From Acidobacteriota bacterium (GTDB lineage Bacteria > Acidobacteriota > Terriglobia > Acidiferrales > UBA7541): DNA of 64,000 nucleotides. Position numbers and translations under genes: made by a program. Location of the stretch: NCBI GenBank assembly GCA_003223245.1, contig QHYI01000119.1, positions 62,001 to 126,000 of the forward strand, in the 5' to 3' direction. This document shows, in pieces, positions 50,863 to 59,284 of the stretch. Numbering within the stretch: the first letter of the stretch is position 1; each line of letters begins with the position of its first letter. A model generated the notes under the pieces. The model was not told where the DNA came from. It did not search any database and was given only the letters and a program-made list of their open reading frames with translations.

Positions 50863-51540
50863 TCAGTTCTTTAACTTGTCAGCCCAATATGCAGTGGTTT
50901 GGGCCAATTCTTTCATCACTTCTGCGTCCGCTTTCCCTGCTTTTTTCAGCATGTGAAACGAGTGATCCGCCTCGGGAATGATGTGCAGCGTCCCTCGCGA
51001 TCCGAGTTTTTCGCAAATCGGGCGGAGCAGCGTCAGATCCGCAAGAGTGTCACGCGTCCCTTGCAAGAAAAGCATGGGTAATGCCACTTTTGCCAGATGC
51101 TCCGCGCGCTTGGTCCCTGGACGATTCGGTGGGTGCAACGGAAAGCCAAAAAATACCAGCCCCTTGACCGGCCCGAGCAATCCCTGCGCCGCGGCTTGCG
51201 ATGTCATTCGTCCGCCCATGGATTTTCCGCCCGCAAGTAGCGGTAAATTGGGCGCCGCTTGCGCTGCGGTGCAGACTGCAGCGGCCACGGTGGCTGCCAG
51301 CAGCTCCGGCTTATCTGGAACGCGCCTGCGATCTTCCATGTAAGGAAACTGATACCGCAAGCTCGCGATGGCCTCTCCGGCCAATTCCGCCGCGAGTTTC
51401 TCCAGGAAAGGATGCGCCATGCCAGCTCCCGCACCGTGGCCCAACACCAGCAGCCACCGCGCGGCTGGAGGACGAACCAGGAGCGACGATACTTCTCCGT
51501 TGCCCGGAACAGCAAATCGCAGCTTTTCCTCGGCGGCCAT
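50863..51540 (-). CDS. Alpha/beta hydrolase (Tex30/KANL3-like dienelactone hydrolase group)
   Basis: 225 residues with Gly-His-Gly-Ala-Gly-Ala-Gly near residue 35 (oxyanion region), nucleophile Ser in Gly-Gly-Lys-Ser-Met-Gly-Gly-Arg, Asp in Gly-Thr-Arg-Asp, and His in Ala-Asp-His-Ser-Phe. The full catalytic triad is thus present. Such small proteins act on esters; no substrate is known for the group. It lacks a signal peptide and appears to be the first gene of a two-gene unit with the frameshifted metallo-beta-lactamase. Confidence 0.82.
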   Translation of the reverse strand: MAAEEKLRFAVPGNGEVSSLLVRPPAARWLLVLGHGAGAGMAHPFLEKLAAELAGEAIASLRYQFPYMEDRRRVPDKPELLAATVAAAVCTAAQAAPNLPLLAGGKSMGGRMTSQAAAQGLLGPVKGLVFFGFPLHPPNRPGTKRAEHLAKVALPMLFLQGTRDTLADLTLLRPICEKLGSRGTLHIIPEADHSFHMLKKAGKADAEVMKELAQTTAYWADKLKN

Positions 51541-51646
51541 GACGCAGCAATTTTAGCAAATCACCATGCCTCCCCAATCACACTTCAAAGCTTGAAAGAC
51601 TACGCCTGACAGGCGGCACCTCGCGTGTTCGTCGATGTCTATCTGA

Positions 51647-51781
51647 GAAATCAAACATGCCAACGTGATAGGTGGCCACCCCATTCTGGTAGACGCAGTG
51701 CTTGAAGCCTTAAAAAAGTGGAAGTATGAACCGGCAAAAGGTGAGACGACGATCACGGTTCAGTACGACTTCCGTCCCTAA
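51647..51781 (+). pseudogene. C-terminal remnant of a TonB energy transducer
   Basis: About 44 codons after an in-frame stop read as the end of a TonB C-terminal domain: Val-Ile-Gly-Gly-His-Pro-Ile-Leu-Val-Asp-Ala, then Ala-Leu-Lys-Lys-Trp-Lys-Tyr-Glu-Pro, and a closing Thr-Thr-Ile-Thr-Val-Gln strand. No start, membrane helix or proline-rich linker precedes it in frame. Neighbouring bases in another frame might be more of the same gene, so it seems to be a decayed tonB-like gene. Its presence beside several receptors suggests a lost receptor/transducer pair. Confidence 0.65.
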
Positions 51782-51845
51782 CCTAATCCACGCCGGCTTT
51801 TGCCTCATCTTGGTCGCGATTTGTCATCCGTTAAAGCTGCTTAGC

Positions 51846-52049
51846 TCAGGCGAAGTGAATGGCTTTACCGTCCGCGCCAACGGTAATTTCAATTAAGCAT
51901 GCCGCGGAGGGACAGCCGCTTTGCAACTTCTGGATAAACGCGGGTTGCTTTAGCAAGGACTCTGCGCGGCTACTGAGCCGCTGCGCCCATACACAGAGCA
52001 CAAAGATAGCTGCAACTATCGCGGTTCTCACCGAACAGCGAAGCCGCAT
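51846..52049 (-). CDS. Possible small secreted protein
   Basis: 67 residues with a hydrophobic stretch (about 9-22) and two Cys in Gly-Cys-Pro-Ser-Ala-Ala-Cys. GGGTGA lies upstream of ATG 52049. No family is recognised. It may be a chance reading frame in a region that also holds a tonB remnant; composition does not decide. Confidence 0.25.
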   Translation of the reverse strand: MRLRCSVRTAIVAAIFVLCVWAQRLSSRAESLLKQPAFIQKLQSGCPSAACLIEITVGADGKAIHFA

Positions 52050-52156
52050 AGATTCACCCGACCATGCCCTGCACTCAAAATCCAACACTGAACAGGTGCG
52101 ATCAATCGATCGTTGGTACTACCGAAGGCTGCAGATTGGCTGATTGGACACAGCGC

Positions 52157-52170
52157 GGAACGTTCGTTCC
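52157..52170. promoter_or_regulatory. Palindrome upstream of the diguanylate cyclase gene
   Basis: GGAACG-TT-CGTTCC, perfect 6-base arms, 36 bp before the start at 52206. It contains GAAC-N4-GTTC, the core of Bacillus-type LexA boxes, but acidobacterial LexA sites are not known to me and the match may be coincidental. Confidence 0.35.
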
Positions 52171-52205
52171 ATTCCCTATTCCACCCCTATGTTCTAAATT
52201 TAGAC

Positions 52206-53210
52206 ATGGCCGTAAGCTCGAAAGGAAAAGAGGCCGTCAAGGCCCCGCCGACACGCATTCTCGTGGCCGAAGACTCAGCAGTCTGCCGCAAAGTCCTTGA
52301 GGATGCTCTGGCGAATCAACCGTATGAGGTCTATCTCGCCAAAAATGGCGAGGAGGCGCTGGCTGGCTTCGAGAAGTTTGCGCCCGACATTATGCTGCTC
52401 GACTGGATGATGCCTGGCCTGTCCGGCGCCGAATTGTGCCGGATCGTCCGCAAATCGCAAAAGACCTACACGTACACCATTCTCATCACCAGCAGCACGG
52501 ACAGAAATCGCGTTGTTGAAGGACTGGATTCCGGCGCGGACGATTATCTGATGAAACCCGTCGATACGCGCGAGCTGCTGGCACGCATTCGCGTCGGCTG
52601 CCGCGTGATTGCCATGAATCGAGAAATAGAAGCACGCAATGCTCAATTGGAGCAAGCCGCGCATACAGACCACCTGACCGGCTTGCCCAACCGCAAAGCT
52701 GTGGAGGAGTTCGGCGTAAGGCAGGTGCATGCCGCGGCCAGGCAAGGCTTTCCCGTTTGGGTCATCGTTGCGGACTTAGACAAATTCAAGTTGGTCAACG
52801 ATGCCCACGGCCACGCTGCGGGAGATGAGGCCATCAAGAGATTCGCCGCCGTTCTCAAAACGCATACACGTTCCGAGGACATGGCGGGCCGCATCGGCGG
52901 AGATGAATTCAGCCTCGTCGTAAGCTATGGAAAACGTGAAGCCATCCTCCATATGGTTGAGCGGCTGCGGGCAGACTTGGCGAAGGCGGTCTTTCTCGTT
53001 AACGGCCACGAAGTTCAGCTCACCGCAAGTTTCGGAATCGCGGGCAATCAACGTGCGACGAAAGGCACATTCCACGAGTTGCTTATTCAAGCAGACAACG
53101 CATTGTACGATGCGAAGGGAGCCGGGGGGAACCAGGTTCGGGTCGCCCTCGAGCCCACAAACTCGCACAACAAAGCCCGCGGTGCAGACGCGCTACTGGA
53201 GCGAAATTAG
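52206..53210 (+). CDS. Response regulator with GGDEF diguanylate cyclase (PleD-like)
   Basis: About 334 residues from ATG 52206. The receiver domain (17-135) has acidic pocket Glu22-Asp23, phospho-acceptor Asp66 and Lys117. After a short helical linker comes a GGDEF domain (about 165-325) with an intact Gly-Gly-Asp-Glu-Phe at 231-235 and an I-site Arg-Ser-Glu-Asp at 222-225 at the classical distance. It should make c-di-GMP on phosphorylation and be inhibited by its product. No kinase is adjacent on this strand; the hybrid kinase at 59285 is a candidate. The ribosome-binding site is weak. Confidence 0.92.
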   Translation: MAVSSKGKEAVKAPPTRILVAEDSAVCRKVLEDALANQPYEVYLAKNGEEALAGFEKFAPDIMLLDWMMPGLSGAELCRIVRKSQKTYTYTILITSSTDRNRVVEGLDSGADDYLMKPVDTRELLARIRVGCRVIAMNREIEARNAQLEQAAHTDHLTGLPNRKAVEEFGVRQVHAAARQGFPVWVIVADLDKFKLVNDAHGHAAGDEAIKRFAAVLKTHTRSEDMAGRIGGDEFSLVVSYGKREAILHMVERLRADLAKAVFLVNGHEVQLTASFGIAGNQRATKGTFHELLIQADNALYDAKGAGGNQVRVALEPTNSHNKARGADALLERN

Positions 53211-53321
53211 ATGGCGGGTCTGAATGGACAATTGGCTTCAGAAGATAGACTCGGCGTACAGCTGGCAGGCACACGGGTCTTGCTCAAACCACTGTCGTCC
53301 GGGTGGATCGAATCCCGTCAC

Positions 53322-53657
53322 TCAGGCGGGGTGAGATTGCGCTTGTTTCCCGGCTGACTCCAACCAACGCCGCAGTACCGCTCGCGATTGCGGATCAACG
53401 TCAAGAAACGTCATACAGGCGCCAACGCCCGGCTGTAAATAGATGATTCGCCCCTTAGATTGAAAAAGTTCCCCTGCAGCAGAAATTTTGACAGTGACGG
53501 GCACGTTCAGCGGTAAGGTGTTCTTTATATTCAGGCGGCACCCCCTAAGGCTCAGTTCACTGACAGTGGCAGTGGCGAAGGGATCGCGATTATCCGTGGC
53601 GATTTCTGCGGTAGCGGCGAACGAATATCTAGGCGTGCGGCGGCGTTCGTTTTCCAC
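53322..53657 (-). CDS. PilZ domain protein
   Basis: About 111 residues starting with GTG at 53657, placed by GGAGG seven bases upstream; the longer in-frame extension to 53774 has no ribosome-binding site. It starts almost directly with the c-di-GMP motif Arg-Arg-Arg-Thr-Pro-Arg-Tyr, and the second motif is Glu-Leu-Ser-Leu-Arg-Gly-Cys. The first position is Glu rather than Asp/Asn and an Arg replaces the first Gly of the usual pair, so binding strength may differ. It converges on the diguanylate cyclase gene and lies beside a c-di-GMP signalling operon. Nothing clear lies between 53658 and 53868. Confidence 0.8.
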   Translation of the reverse strand: MENERRRTPRYSFAATAEIATDNRDPFATATVSELSLRGCRLNIKNTLPLNVPVTVKISAAGELFQSKGRIIYLQPGVGACMTFLDVDPQSRAVLRRWLESAGKQAQSHPA

Positions 53658-53868
53658 GGGTATCCTCCGGATGGTTATCGCCGTTGATAGTATGACGAAT
53701 CCGGGAATCGTCGCCACACAATCGTGTCTTGACGTTTCCCTTTCCGTTACTCTGAGACCTAGGGGCACGGGCAAAAGAGGCTATTCCCGCTTCAAGGCAG
53801 GGTGGTGTCGGAGAGGTTTAAGCGCGGTCTGCGTAAATGGGACGGAGAGATTGTTTGAGAGCCGCGGC

Positions 53869-54985
53869 CTATTTGGGGGGATGAAAAACATTGGAACCGC
53901 TCGACAAAAACTGAACCGTTACTCGAAGCCCGATTGGCAATGGTCGAGAATTGCCCTCAAGATCGACCACTGCCTCCAGGACATCTCGGTCGCTCTTGTC
54001 AGCGGGGTCGCCGGTCGAGATGCTCTTTCTTCCCATCATGTCGGATATCTGTGCCACGGAACCCTTGAGTTTTTTTCCGTCGAGAGCGTCGGATTCAATC
54101 AACACCTTTTGTCCGAGAGACACCCTATCTACGTCTCGCTCGTCGATTTCTGCCCTGATGTGGCGCCGAGAGGTGTCCGCGAGGCTGAATAACGGACGCG
54201 GCGCGACCGTGCTGTAGGATTCCCCGCGTCGCGCGTATACTCGCAAAACAGTCCCATCGATAGGGGCGAAAATAGAACACTTCCCTATCTGCTCCTGAAC
54301 GGTTTTGACGCGGCCGTCTGCTGCCATTACGTCCGCCTCAGCTCGCGCCGTGTCTTCCTGCAACGGAGGCGCGGCAAGCAGCTCCTCGGTTCGAATCGCG
54401 GCCTGCAGGTTCGCATTAGCTACGTCGCGATCGCGCACAGCTTGGTCATAAGCAGCCTTGGAGATCTGCTGCTTCTGGTAGAGAGCTTGTTGCATCTCCA
54501 AGCGGGACTTGGCTTCTTCGAAGGTCGCGCGCGCCGCCGCGGTCTTGTCGCTTGCAATTTTCTTCTCTTCCTCGCGGGCACCGCGAAGAAGCCTGGCCTT
54601 TGCGTCGCGCGCGCCGTCCGCCAGCGCAAGGGCGGTTTGCAGGCTGGCTCGCAGATCATCTCCCGATCTCACCGAGGAGCGTTCCTTTCTTTACGAACTC
54701 GCCCTCCTTCACGTACACACCCTTTAGAATTCCGTCTGCCGCTGCTCCTACCTGCGTAGTCTCGGAGGCGCCCTCAACTCGCCCCGGGGAGGCGAAGATG
54801 ACGGTGGCAGCAGAGGTGTAAGGTGATGCCCCGTGGGCTTCTACGGAATTTTTATTCCTGGAGGTCCCGAAGAAAGCCACCCCTGCGACGATCAACAAGA
54901 TCGCAGAGCCAGCCAGGCCCCATCGGCTGTAGGGCTTCAGCGCCCTCACCGCCTTCAATCTGTCCAAAAGTTCGAACGCCTTCAT
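53869..54985 (-). pseudogene. HlyD/DevB-like membrane-fusion protein, frameshifted
   Basis: The first frame (from ATG 54985) has an N-terminal membrane helix and the first half of the lipoyl-like domain, ending Gly-Thr-Leu-Leu-Gly-Glu-Ile-Gly-Arg and a stop near 54656. The continuation (Asp-Asp-Leu-Arg-Ala-Ser-Leu), a long coiled coil, the second lipoyl half (Ile-Phe-Ala-Pro-Ile-Asp-Gly-Thr-Val) and a beta-barrel follow in another frame to 53869. A one-base change around 54656-54672 would join them into a normal adaptor of about 370 residues. The start overlaps the ATPase stop as ATGA. It would link the ABC transporter to an outer-membrane partner. Either a real mutation, a slippage event or a sequencing error. 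Confidence 0.8.
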
Positions 54986-55674
54986 GGAACAGCAACCTCT
55001 TCTTCGACCCGGCCATCGCAGAGAGTGATTGTGCGGTCCGCGAATCTCTCCCATCGTGGATCGTGGCTGACCACAATAACGGTTCTGCCTTGTTCGTCAA
55101 CTTGCCCTCGAAGGATTTGACAGATGTTTCTTCCGGCTTCGGCGTCCAAGGAAGCCGTCGGCTCGTCTGCGAGAAGGATGGGAGGATTCCCAGCAAGAGC
55201 GCGCGCGATCGCAACGCGCTGTTTTTCACCGGGGCTGAGCGCGTTAGGCTCTTGATGAAGCTTGTCACCAAGGTCGAGTTGAAGGAGCAAGTCTCGCGCC
55301 ATTTCCCTCCGTCGAGAGGCGGCAGGATCGCGAATCTCGAGACCGAGCGCCACATTGTCTAGTGCGCTGAGAGAGTGAAAGAGGCGGAAAGCCTGAAAAA
55401 TGAAGCTGATCTTCTTTTGGCGAACAACGGTTCTTTCCGCTTCGCTAAGACGATTAACGGCGACGCCATCTACAAATACCGATCCGTCATCGGGTGACAG
55501 CAGGCATCCAAGCAAGGACAACAAGGTGGTTTTGCCGCTGCCTGAAGGCCCCATCACCAAGGAAAGAGTGCCGGGTTGGAAAGCTAGGCAAACGTCACGG
55601 AGAGCGCAAACACGTGCTTGTGCTTTTCCGAATGACACGCTCGCGCCTTCCACGGCCAGGAAATCGTTAGGCAC
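54982..55674 (-). CDS. ABC exporter ATPase, DevA/LolD/MacB-like
   Basis: About 230 residues from GTG 55674, supported by GGGAGAG upstream. Walker A Gly-Pro-Ser-Gly-Ser-Gly-Lys-Thr-Thr, signature Leu-Ser-Pro-Gly-Glu (instead of the usual LSGGE/Q), Walker B Ile-Leu-Leu-Ala-Asp-Glu-Pro, and switch His in Val-Ser-His-Asp are all present. It overlaps the permease gene by eight bases and the adaptor gene by four. With them it forms a DevBCA-like exporter, a group that moves glycolipids or other lipids to the outer membrane in cyanobacteria. The substrate here is not shown. Confidence 0.9.
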   Translation of the reverse strand: MPNDFLAVEGASVSFGKAQARVCALRDVCLAFQPGTLSLVMGPSGSGKTTLLSLLGCLLSPDDGSVFVDGVAVNRLSEAERTVVRQKKISFIFQAFRLFHSLSALDNVALGLEIRDPAASRRREMARDLLLQLDLGDKLHQEPNALSPGEKQRVAIARALAGNPPILLADEPTASLDAEAGRNICQILRGQVDEQGRTVIVVSHDPRWERFADRTITLCDGRVEEEVAVP

Positions 55675-56785
55675 GGAACACTCTCCCAGGCTCAACGGCA
55701 AGGGCGCTACGCACCGAAACAATCGACGCCAACGAGCACATGGCCAGGCTCGGAACCACCATGGTGCAGGGCAACCACCACGGGGCCGATATCCAGGGAA
55801 TCAGCGATTTCGCATAACCGATACTCGGGACGACAGCCAGCAAACCGAGGATGCTGCCGAGTAGGCCACAAATCAGAGCCTGTGTAAGAACGATACGGGC
55901 TACGAAAACCTGCGCGGCGCCCATAGCCTTCAATGTCGCGTATTCTTCGATGTTTTCCACCGTGTTCGTATAAATGGTTTGAGAAACGACCACCAGACCT
56001 ATCAAGAAGCCGAGTACGGCAGCAGTCAAAATGGCTCCTCCCGCCCCTGTTTTCATGGTCCAGTACATGCGGGATTTATGCGCGAACTCCTTTTGCGTCA
56101 GGACATCCACTTCGGGAAGCCTTTGCCTGAGGCGCTGCTGCACCTGCGAAAGGGGATAGCTCTTGTCGGTTCGCAAAAGAATGTACATCGCTTCGCCGGA
56201 GTCGAAACCCATATATCGAGTGGCGTTGCGGTACGAAGTGAAGAGAAATGGAACGCCGAGGAATGCCCCATACCCTTGGATTTCGCGCTCGATGATGGCA
56301 CGGTGGCGATTTATCTCCACCTCTGCCGGCAGCGTCTCCACTTCCATCTGCTTGCGGTCACTTACATCATAAAGAACCGCGTCAGGCGACATCTGATCAC
56401 TAGATTCAGGCCTATCGGGAACCGGGAAGCGTTTCCCGACATTGGGATCTGCTCCGACAAGGGCCACAACCTGCTGCTTTCCGACAGGAGTACGGTAAAC
56501 CGCGAACGCCATGCACACCCTACCGGTCTCGATCACGCCGGGCACGCCTGCGGCCATTTCTCTCACACGGCTCTCCAAAGCCGTTCCAAATTCAAAGGCT
56601 TGCACTCCCCGTGCGGTAATCCAGATGTCAGCGTCGCTGGCATCGATCAACCTCGAGGCAGCCTGCAAAAAGCCTGCAAGGAGGCTGCCTTGAAAAACCA
56701 TGAGGAACACCGCAAAAGACACGCCGAGAACCGTCACGGAGAAACGCCCACGATCGTGGAGGATGTTTTGCAGTGCGAGTTTCAT
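55667..56785 (-). CDS. ABC exporter permease, DevC/FtsX-like
   Basis: 372 residues: one N-terminal helix (about 15-37), a long extracytoplasmic domain, then three helices near residues 250-275, 295-325 and 335-360, the FtsX-type arrangement. Asn-Val-Glu-Glu-Ile-Glu-Glu-Tyr-Ala-Thr-Leu-Lys-Ala-Met-Gly precedes the last helices and is a strong marker for DevC/LolC-like permeases. It starts 17 bp after the GGDEF-EAL gene, in the same direction, with no visible promoter. Confidence 0.88.
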   Translation of the reverse strand: MKLALQNILHDRGRFSVTVLGVSFAVFLMVFQGSLLAGFLQAASRLIDASDADIWITARGVQAFEFGTALESRVREMAAGVPGVIETGRVCMAFAVYRTPVGKQQVVALVGADPNVGKRFPVPDRPESSDQMSPDAVLYDVSDRKQMEVETLPAEVEINRHRAIIEREIQGYGAFLGVPFLFTSYRNATRYMGFDSGEAMYILLRTDKSYPLSQVQQRLRQRLPEVDVLTQKEFAHKSRMYWTMKTGAGGAILTAAVLGFLIGLVVVSQTIYTNTVENIEEYATLKAMGAAQVFVARIVLTQALICGLLGSILGLLAVVPSIGYAKSLIPWISAPWWLPCTMVVPSLAMCSLASIVSVRSALAVEPGRVFRA

Positions 56786-56802
56786 ACGATTTCAATCGTG
56801 AG

Positions 56803-58908
56803 CTATCTAACCTGTTCGCACATTTGCCAAGAAGGCTCTACCGCCAACAACGCCGTAGTACCTTCGGCAGACAGCGGCTTGGAAAAGTAATATCCCTGCG
56901 CGTAGTTGCAGTGCAGTTGCCTAAGCAAAGCAACTTGTTCAGCTGTTTCCACGCCTTCAGCAACGACATCCAAGCGCAGGTTATTGGCCAAGGGCAGAAT
57001 CGTCTTTGCGATCTCCAGACCTTCTCCGTCGCTCCGAATGTCGCGGATAAAGGAACGGTCGATCTTCAACGTATCTAACGGAAACCGGTGCAGGTAACTT
57101 AGGGACGAATAGCCGGTGCCGAAGTCGTCGATAGCGAGGCGGATTCCGATGGACTTTATCTGCTGCAACATTTCCACCGCAGCCGATGGGTCCGTCATAA
57201 CCGCACTTTCCGTGATCTCTAGCTTTAGAGCATCGGGAGCAAGAGATAGTTTATGCAAAAGCTTGCGAATGTCTTCGACCAGATTCGCCTGCAGGAATTG
57301 TTTCGCAGAGAGGTTTACACTGATAATCAGGTCGCGACCCTTCGGATCAGTTCTCCACTCAGCCACCTGGCGGCACGCTTCCTGCAGATTCCACCACCCC
57401 AGCTCACGGATCAAACCGGTCTCTTCCGCCACGTGAATGAATTCTTCAGGCCCAACCAGGTCGCGAGTCGGATGTTGCCAGCGGAGCAGGGCTTCGAAGC
57501 CGACAATCCGCCCAGTATCTAAAGATACGATTGGCTGATAGAAATTTCGAAATTCCCCGCGTTCCAGGGCGCCTCGCAGGTCAGTCTCCAACTGCAAACG
57601 TGCCATCACGCTGGCCCGCATATCCGCGTCAAAAACCTCAAAACGCGCCTTGCCCAGGGATTTGGCCCGGTACATAGCCGTGTCGGCGTCGCGCAGCATA
57701 TCCTCCGGCTGTTCGTAAGAGGAGCTGCTTAAAGCGATTCCAATGCTTACCGACGTGAATACTTCTTTGCCCCCCAAAAGGAACGGGGGAGCCAATGCCT
57801 TCATCAACCGGTCCGCAGCGCACTTGGCATCGTTTGGATCCTTGAGATCATCAAGGATTACCGTGAACTCATCTCCGCCGAGGCGCGCCACGGTGAACGA
57901 TTCTCCGAGCCGCGCGACTGTGTCCGTGGAGCGCAGACACTTTTCCAGGCGATTGGCCACTCCAACCAGGAGTTGATCTCCAGTTAGATGGCCCATGCTG
58001 TCGTTAATCATTTTGAAGCCGTCAAGATCCAGAAACAGAATCGCGAACAAAGCCTTTTTACGTCGCCTGGCCTGCTTAATAAGCCGCCCGAGCCTGTCGA
58101 CAAAGAGCAGGCGGTTGGGAAGGCCGGTAAGTGGATCGGACACCTTGCGTTCGGTGATGTCCGTCTGCGACCCTGCCATCCGCAAGGTTCCTCCAGACTC
58201 GTCGAATACCGCCAACCCTCTGTTCAACATCCACCGAAACGTGCCGTCTTTGTGGAGCATCCGATGCTCGCTCTCAAAGTGCGGCGTGGAACCGCTGCGA
58301 TGAGCAGCTATTTCTTCTTGGACCCTTTGTCGATCCGCGTCATGAATTCGGTTGAACCATTCTTCCGGGCCGTCGCCGATCTCGTCTTCCTTCCAACCCA
58401 GCATGGCTTTCCAGCGCGGCGAGTAATACACACGGCCGGTCAAAATGTTCCAATCCCAAAGTCCATCATTGGCCCCGCGGGCAGCCAAGGCGTAGCGTTC
58501 CTCACTCTCTCGTAAAGCTTCTTGGGCTTTCTTATGCGACAACTGTGTCCCAATGCGGGCAAGAGCCACTGGAAGGTCCACCGGTTTCGTCAAATAATCG
58601 TTCGCTCCCAAATTTAGAGCCTTGACGATGTCCTCGCTTTGAGTCTTCGCGGTAACCATAATGATCGGAAGCTGTACGGGCGTGAAGGTTTCCCGCAAAG
58701 TTTTGAGCGCATCCAGGCCGCTCACGTCCGGCATCTCGATATCAAGAAGCACTAGGTCCACACGATTGCGCTTAATGTGACTCATCAATTCCTTGGCGTT
58801 CTCCGCGATGTCGATGAGATAGCCGTTGCGCGTCAGGCGGCGGGCAAGCATATCCCGGTTCATTTCGTTGTCATCCACAATCAGCAGGCGGCTCTGTTGC
58901 GCGCTCAC
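56803..58908 (-). CDS. Receiver-PAS-GGDEF-EAL c-di-GMP regulator
   Basis: 701 residues. Receiver (8-120) with Asp12-Asp13, Asp56 and Lys108. PAS with PAC (135-255). GGDEF (about 258-430) with Gly-Gly-Asp-Glu-Phe at 344-348. EAL (about 436-690) with Glu472 in Phe-Glu-Ala-Leu-Leu-Arg-Trp and Asp-Asp-Phe-Gly-Thr-Gly-Tyr-Ser. The residues before GGDEF contain a nine-residue tandem duplication (330-338 and 339 onward), which moves the Arg-Ser-Thr-Asp I-site (326-329) nine residues further from the active site. It may make or break down c-di-GMP. GTG 58908 overlaps the stop of the preceding receiver gene as GTGA, and GAGGAAAG precedes it. Confidence 0.92.
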   Translation of the reverse strand: MSAQQSRLLIVDDNEMNRDMLARRLTRNGYLIDIAENAKELMSHIKRNRVDLVLLDIEMPDVSGLDALKTLRETFTPVQLPIIMVTAKTQSEDIVKALNLGANDYLTKPVDLPVALARIGTQLSHKKAQEALRESEERYALAARGANDGLWDWNILTGRVYYSPRWKAMLGWKEDEIGDGPEEWFNRIHDADRQRVQEEIAAHRSGSTPHFESEHRMLHKDGTFRWMLNRGLAVFDESGGTLRMAGSQTDITERKVSDPLTGLPNRLLFVDRLGRLIKQARRRKKALFAILFLDLDGFKMINDSMGHLTGDQLLVGVANRLEKCLRSTDTVARLGESFTVARLGGDEFTVILDDLKDPNDAKCAADRLMKALAPPFLLGGKEVFTSVSIGIALSSSSYEQPEDMLRDADTAMYRAKSLGKARFEVFDADMRASVMARLQLETDLRGALERGEFRNFYQPIVSLDTGRIVGFEALLRWQHPTRDLVGPEEFIHVAEETGLIRELGWWNLQEACRQVAEWRTDPKGRDLIISVNLSAKQFLQANLVEDIRKLLHKLSLAPDALKLEITESAVMTDPSAAVEMLQQIKSIGIRLAIDDFGTGYSSLSYLHRFPLDTLKIDRSFIRDIRSDGEGLEIAKTILPLANNLRLDVVAEGVETAEQVALLRQLHCNYAQGYYFSKPLSAEGTTALLAVEPSWQMCEQVR

Positions 58909-59282
58909 GATTCTTTCCTCACTACCAGCAGGTTCTCGATTTTTTCGCTCAGTCGTCCAAATTCAACCGGCTTGGTATCGTAATCATCGCAACCGGCATC
59001 AAATGCTTTTGCGCGGTCGCTGAGCAAAGCGTGGGCCGTCAGCACGATAATGGGAATATGGCTTGTGGACCCATTGCCCTTGAGCAGGCGGGTTACTTCC
59101 CAACCATCCATAACCGGGAGACTGAGGTCCATTAAAATGAGATCGGGTCTTTCGGAATGGGCCAGCAGATATCCTTGCCTGCCGTCTTGCGCCAACACCA
59201 CACGATAGCCCTTTCGCTCCAGGCGCCTGGACAGCATGTCTCTATTCATTTCATTGTCTTCCACGAGCAGGATTTTGGGCAT
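58905..59282 (-). CDS. Single-domain response regulator (DivK/CheY-like)
   Basis: 125 residues, a lone receiver domain: Glu8-Asp9, phospho-acceptor Asp52 in Leu-Met-Asp-Leu-Ser-Leu-Pro, Thr82, and Lys in Thr-Lys-Pro-Val-Glu. There is no output domain. It sits between the hybrid kinase (2 bp gap) and the GGDEF-EAL gene (4 bp overlap), so it probably shuttles phosphate or modulates the kinase. GAGGAG precedes ATG 59282. Confidence 0.92.
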   Translation of the reverse strand: MPKILLVEDNEMNRDMLSRRLERKGYRVVLAQDGRQGYLLAHSERPDLILMDLSLPVMDGWEVTRLLKGNGSTSHIPIIVLTAHALLSDRAKAFDAGCDDYDTKPVEFGRLSEKIENLLVVRKES

Positions 59283-59284
59283 GA

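Noticed and set aside
53261-53325. A GGATCGAATCCCG string recalling a tRNA T-arm
   Set aside because: The T-loop does not begin with TTC, and no matching acceptor stem, D-arm or anticodon arm could be placed around it.
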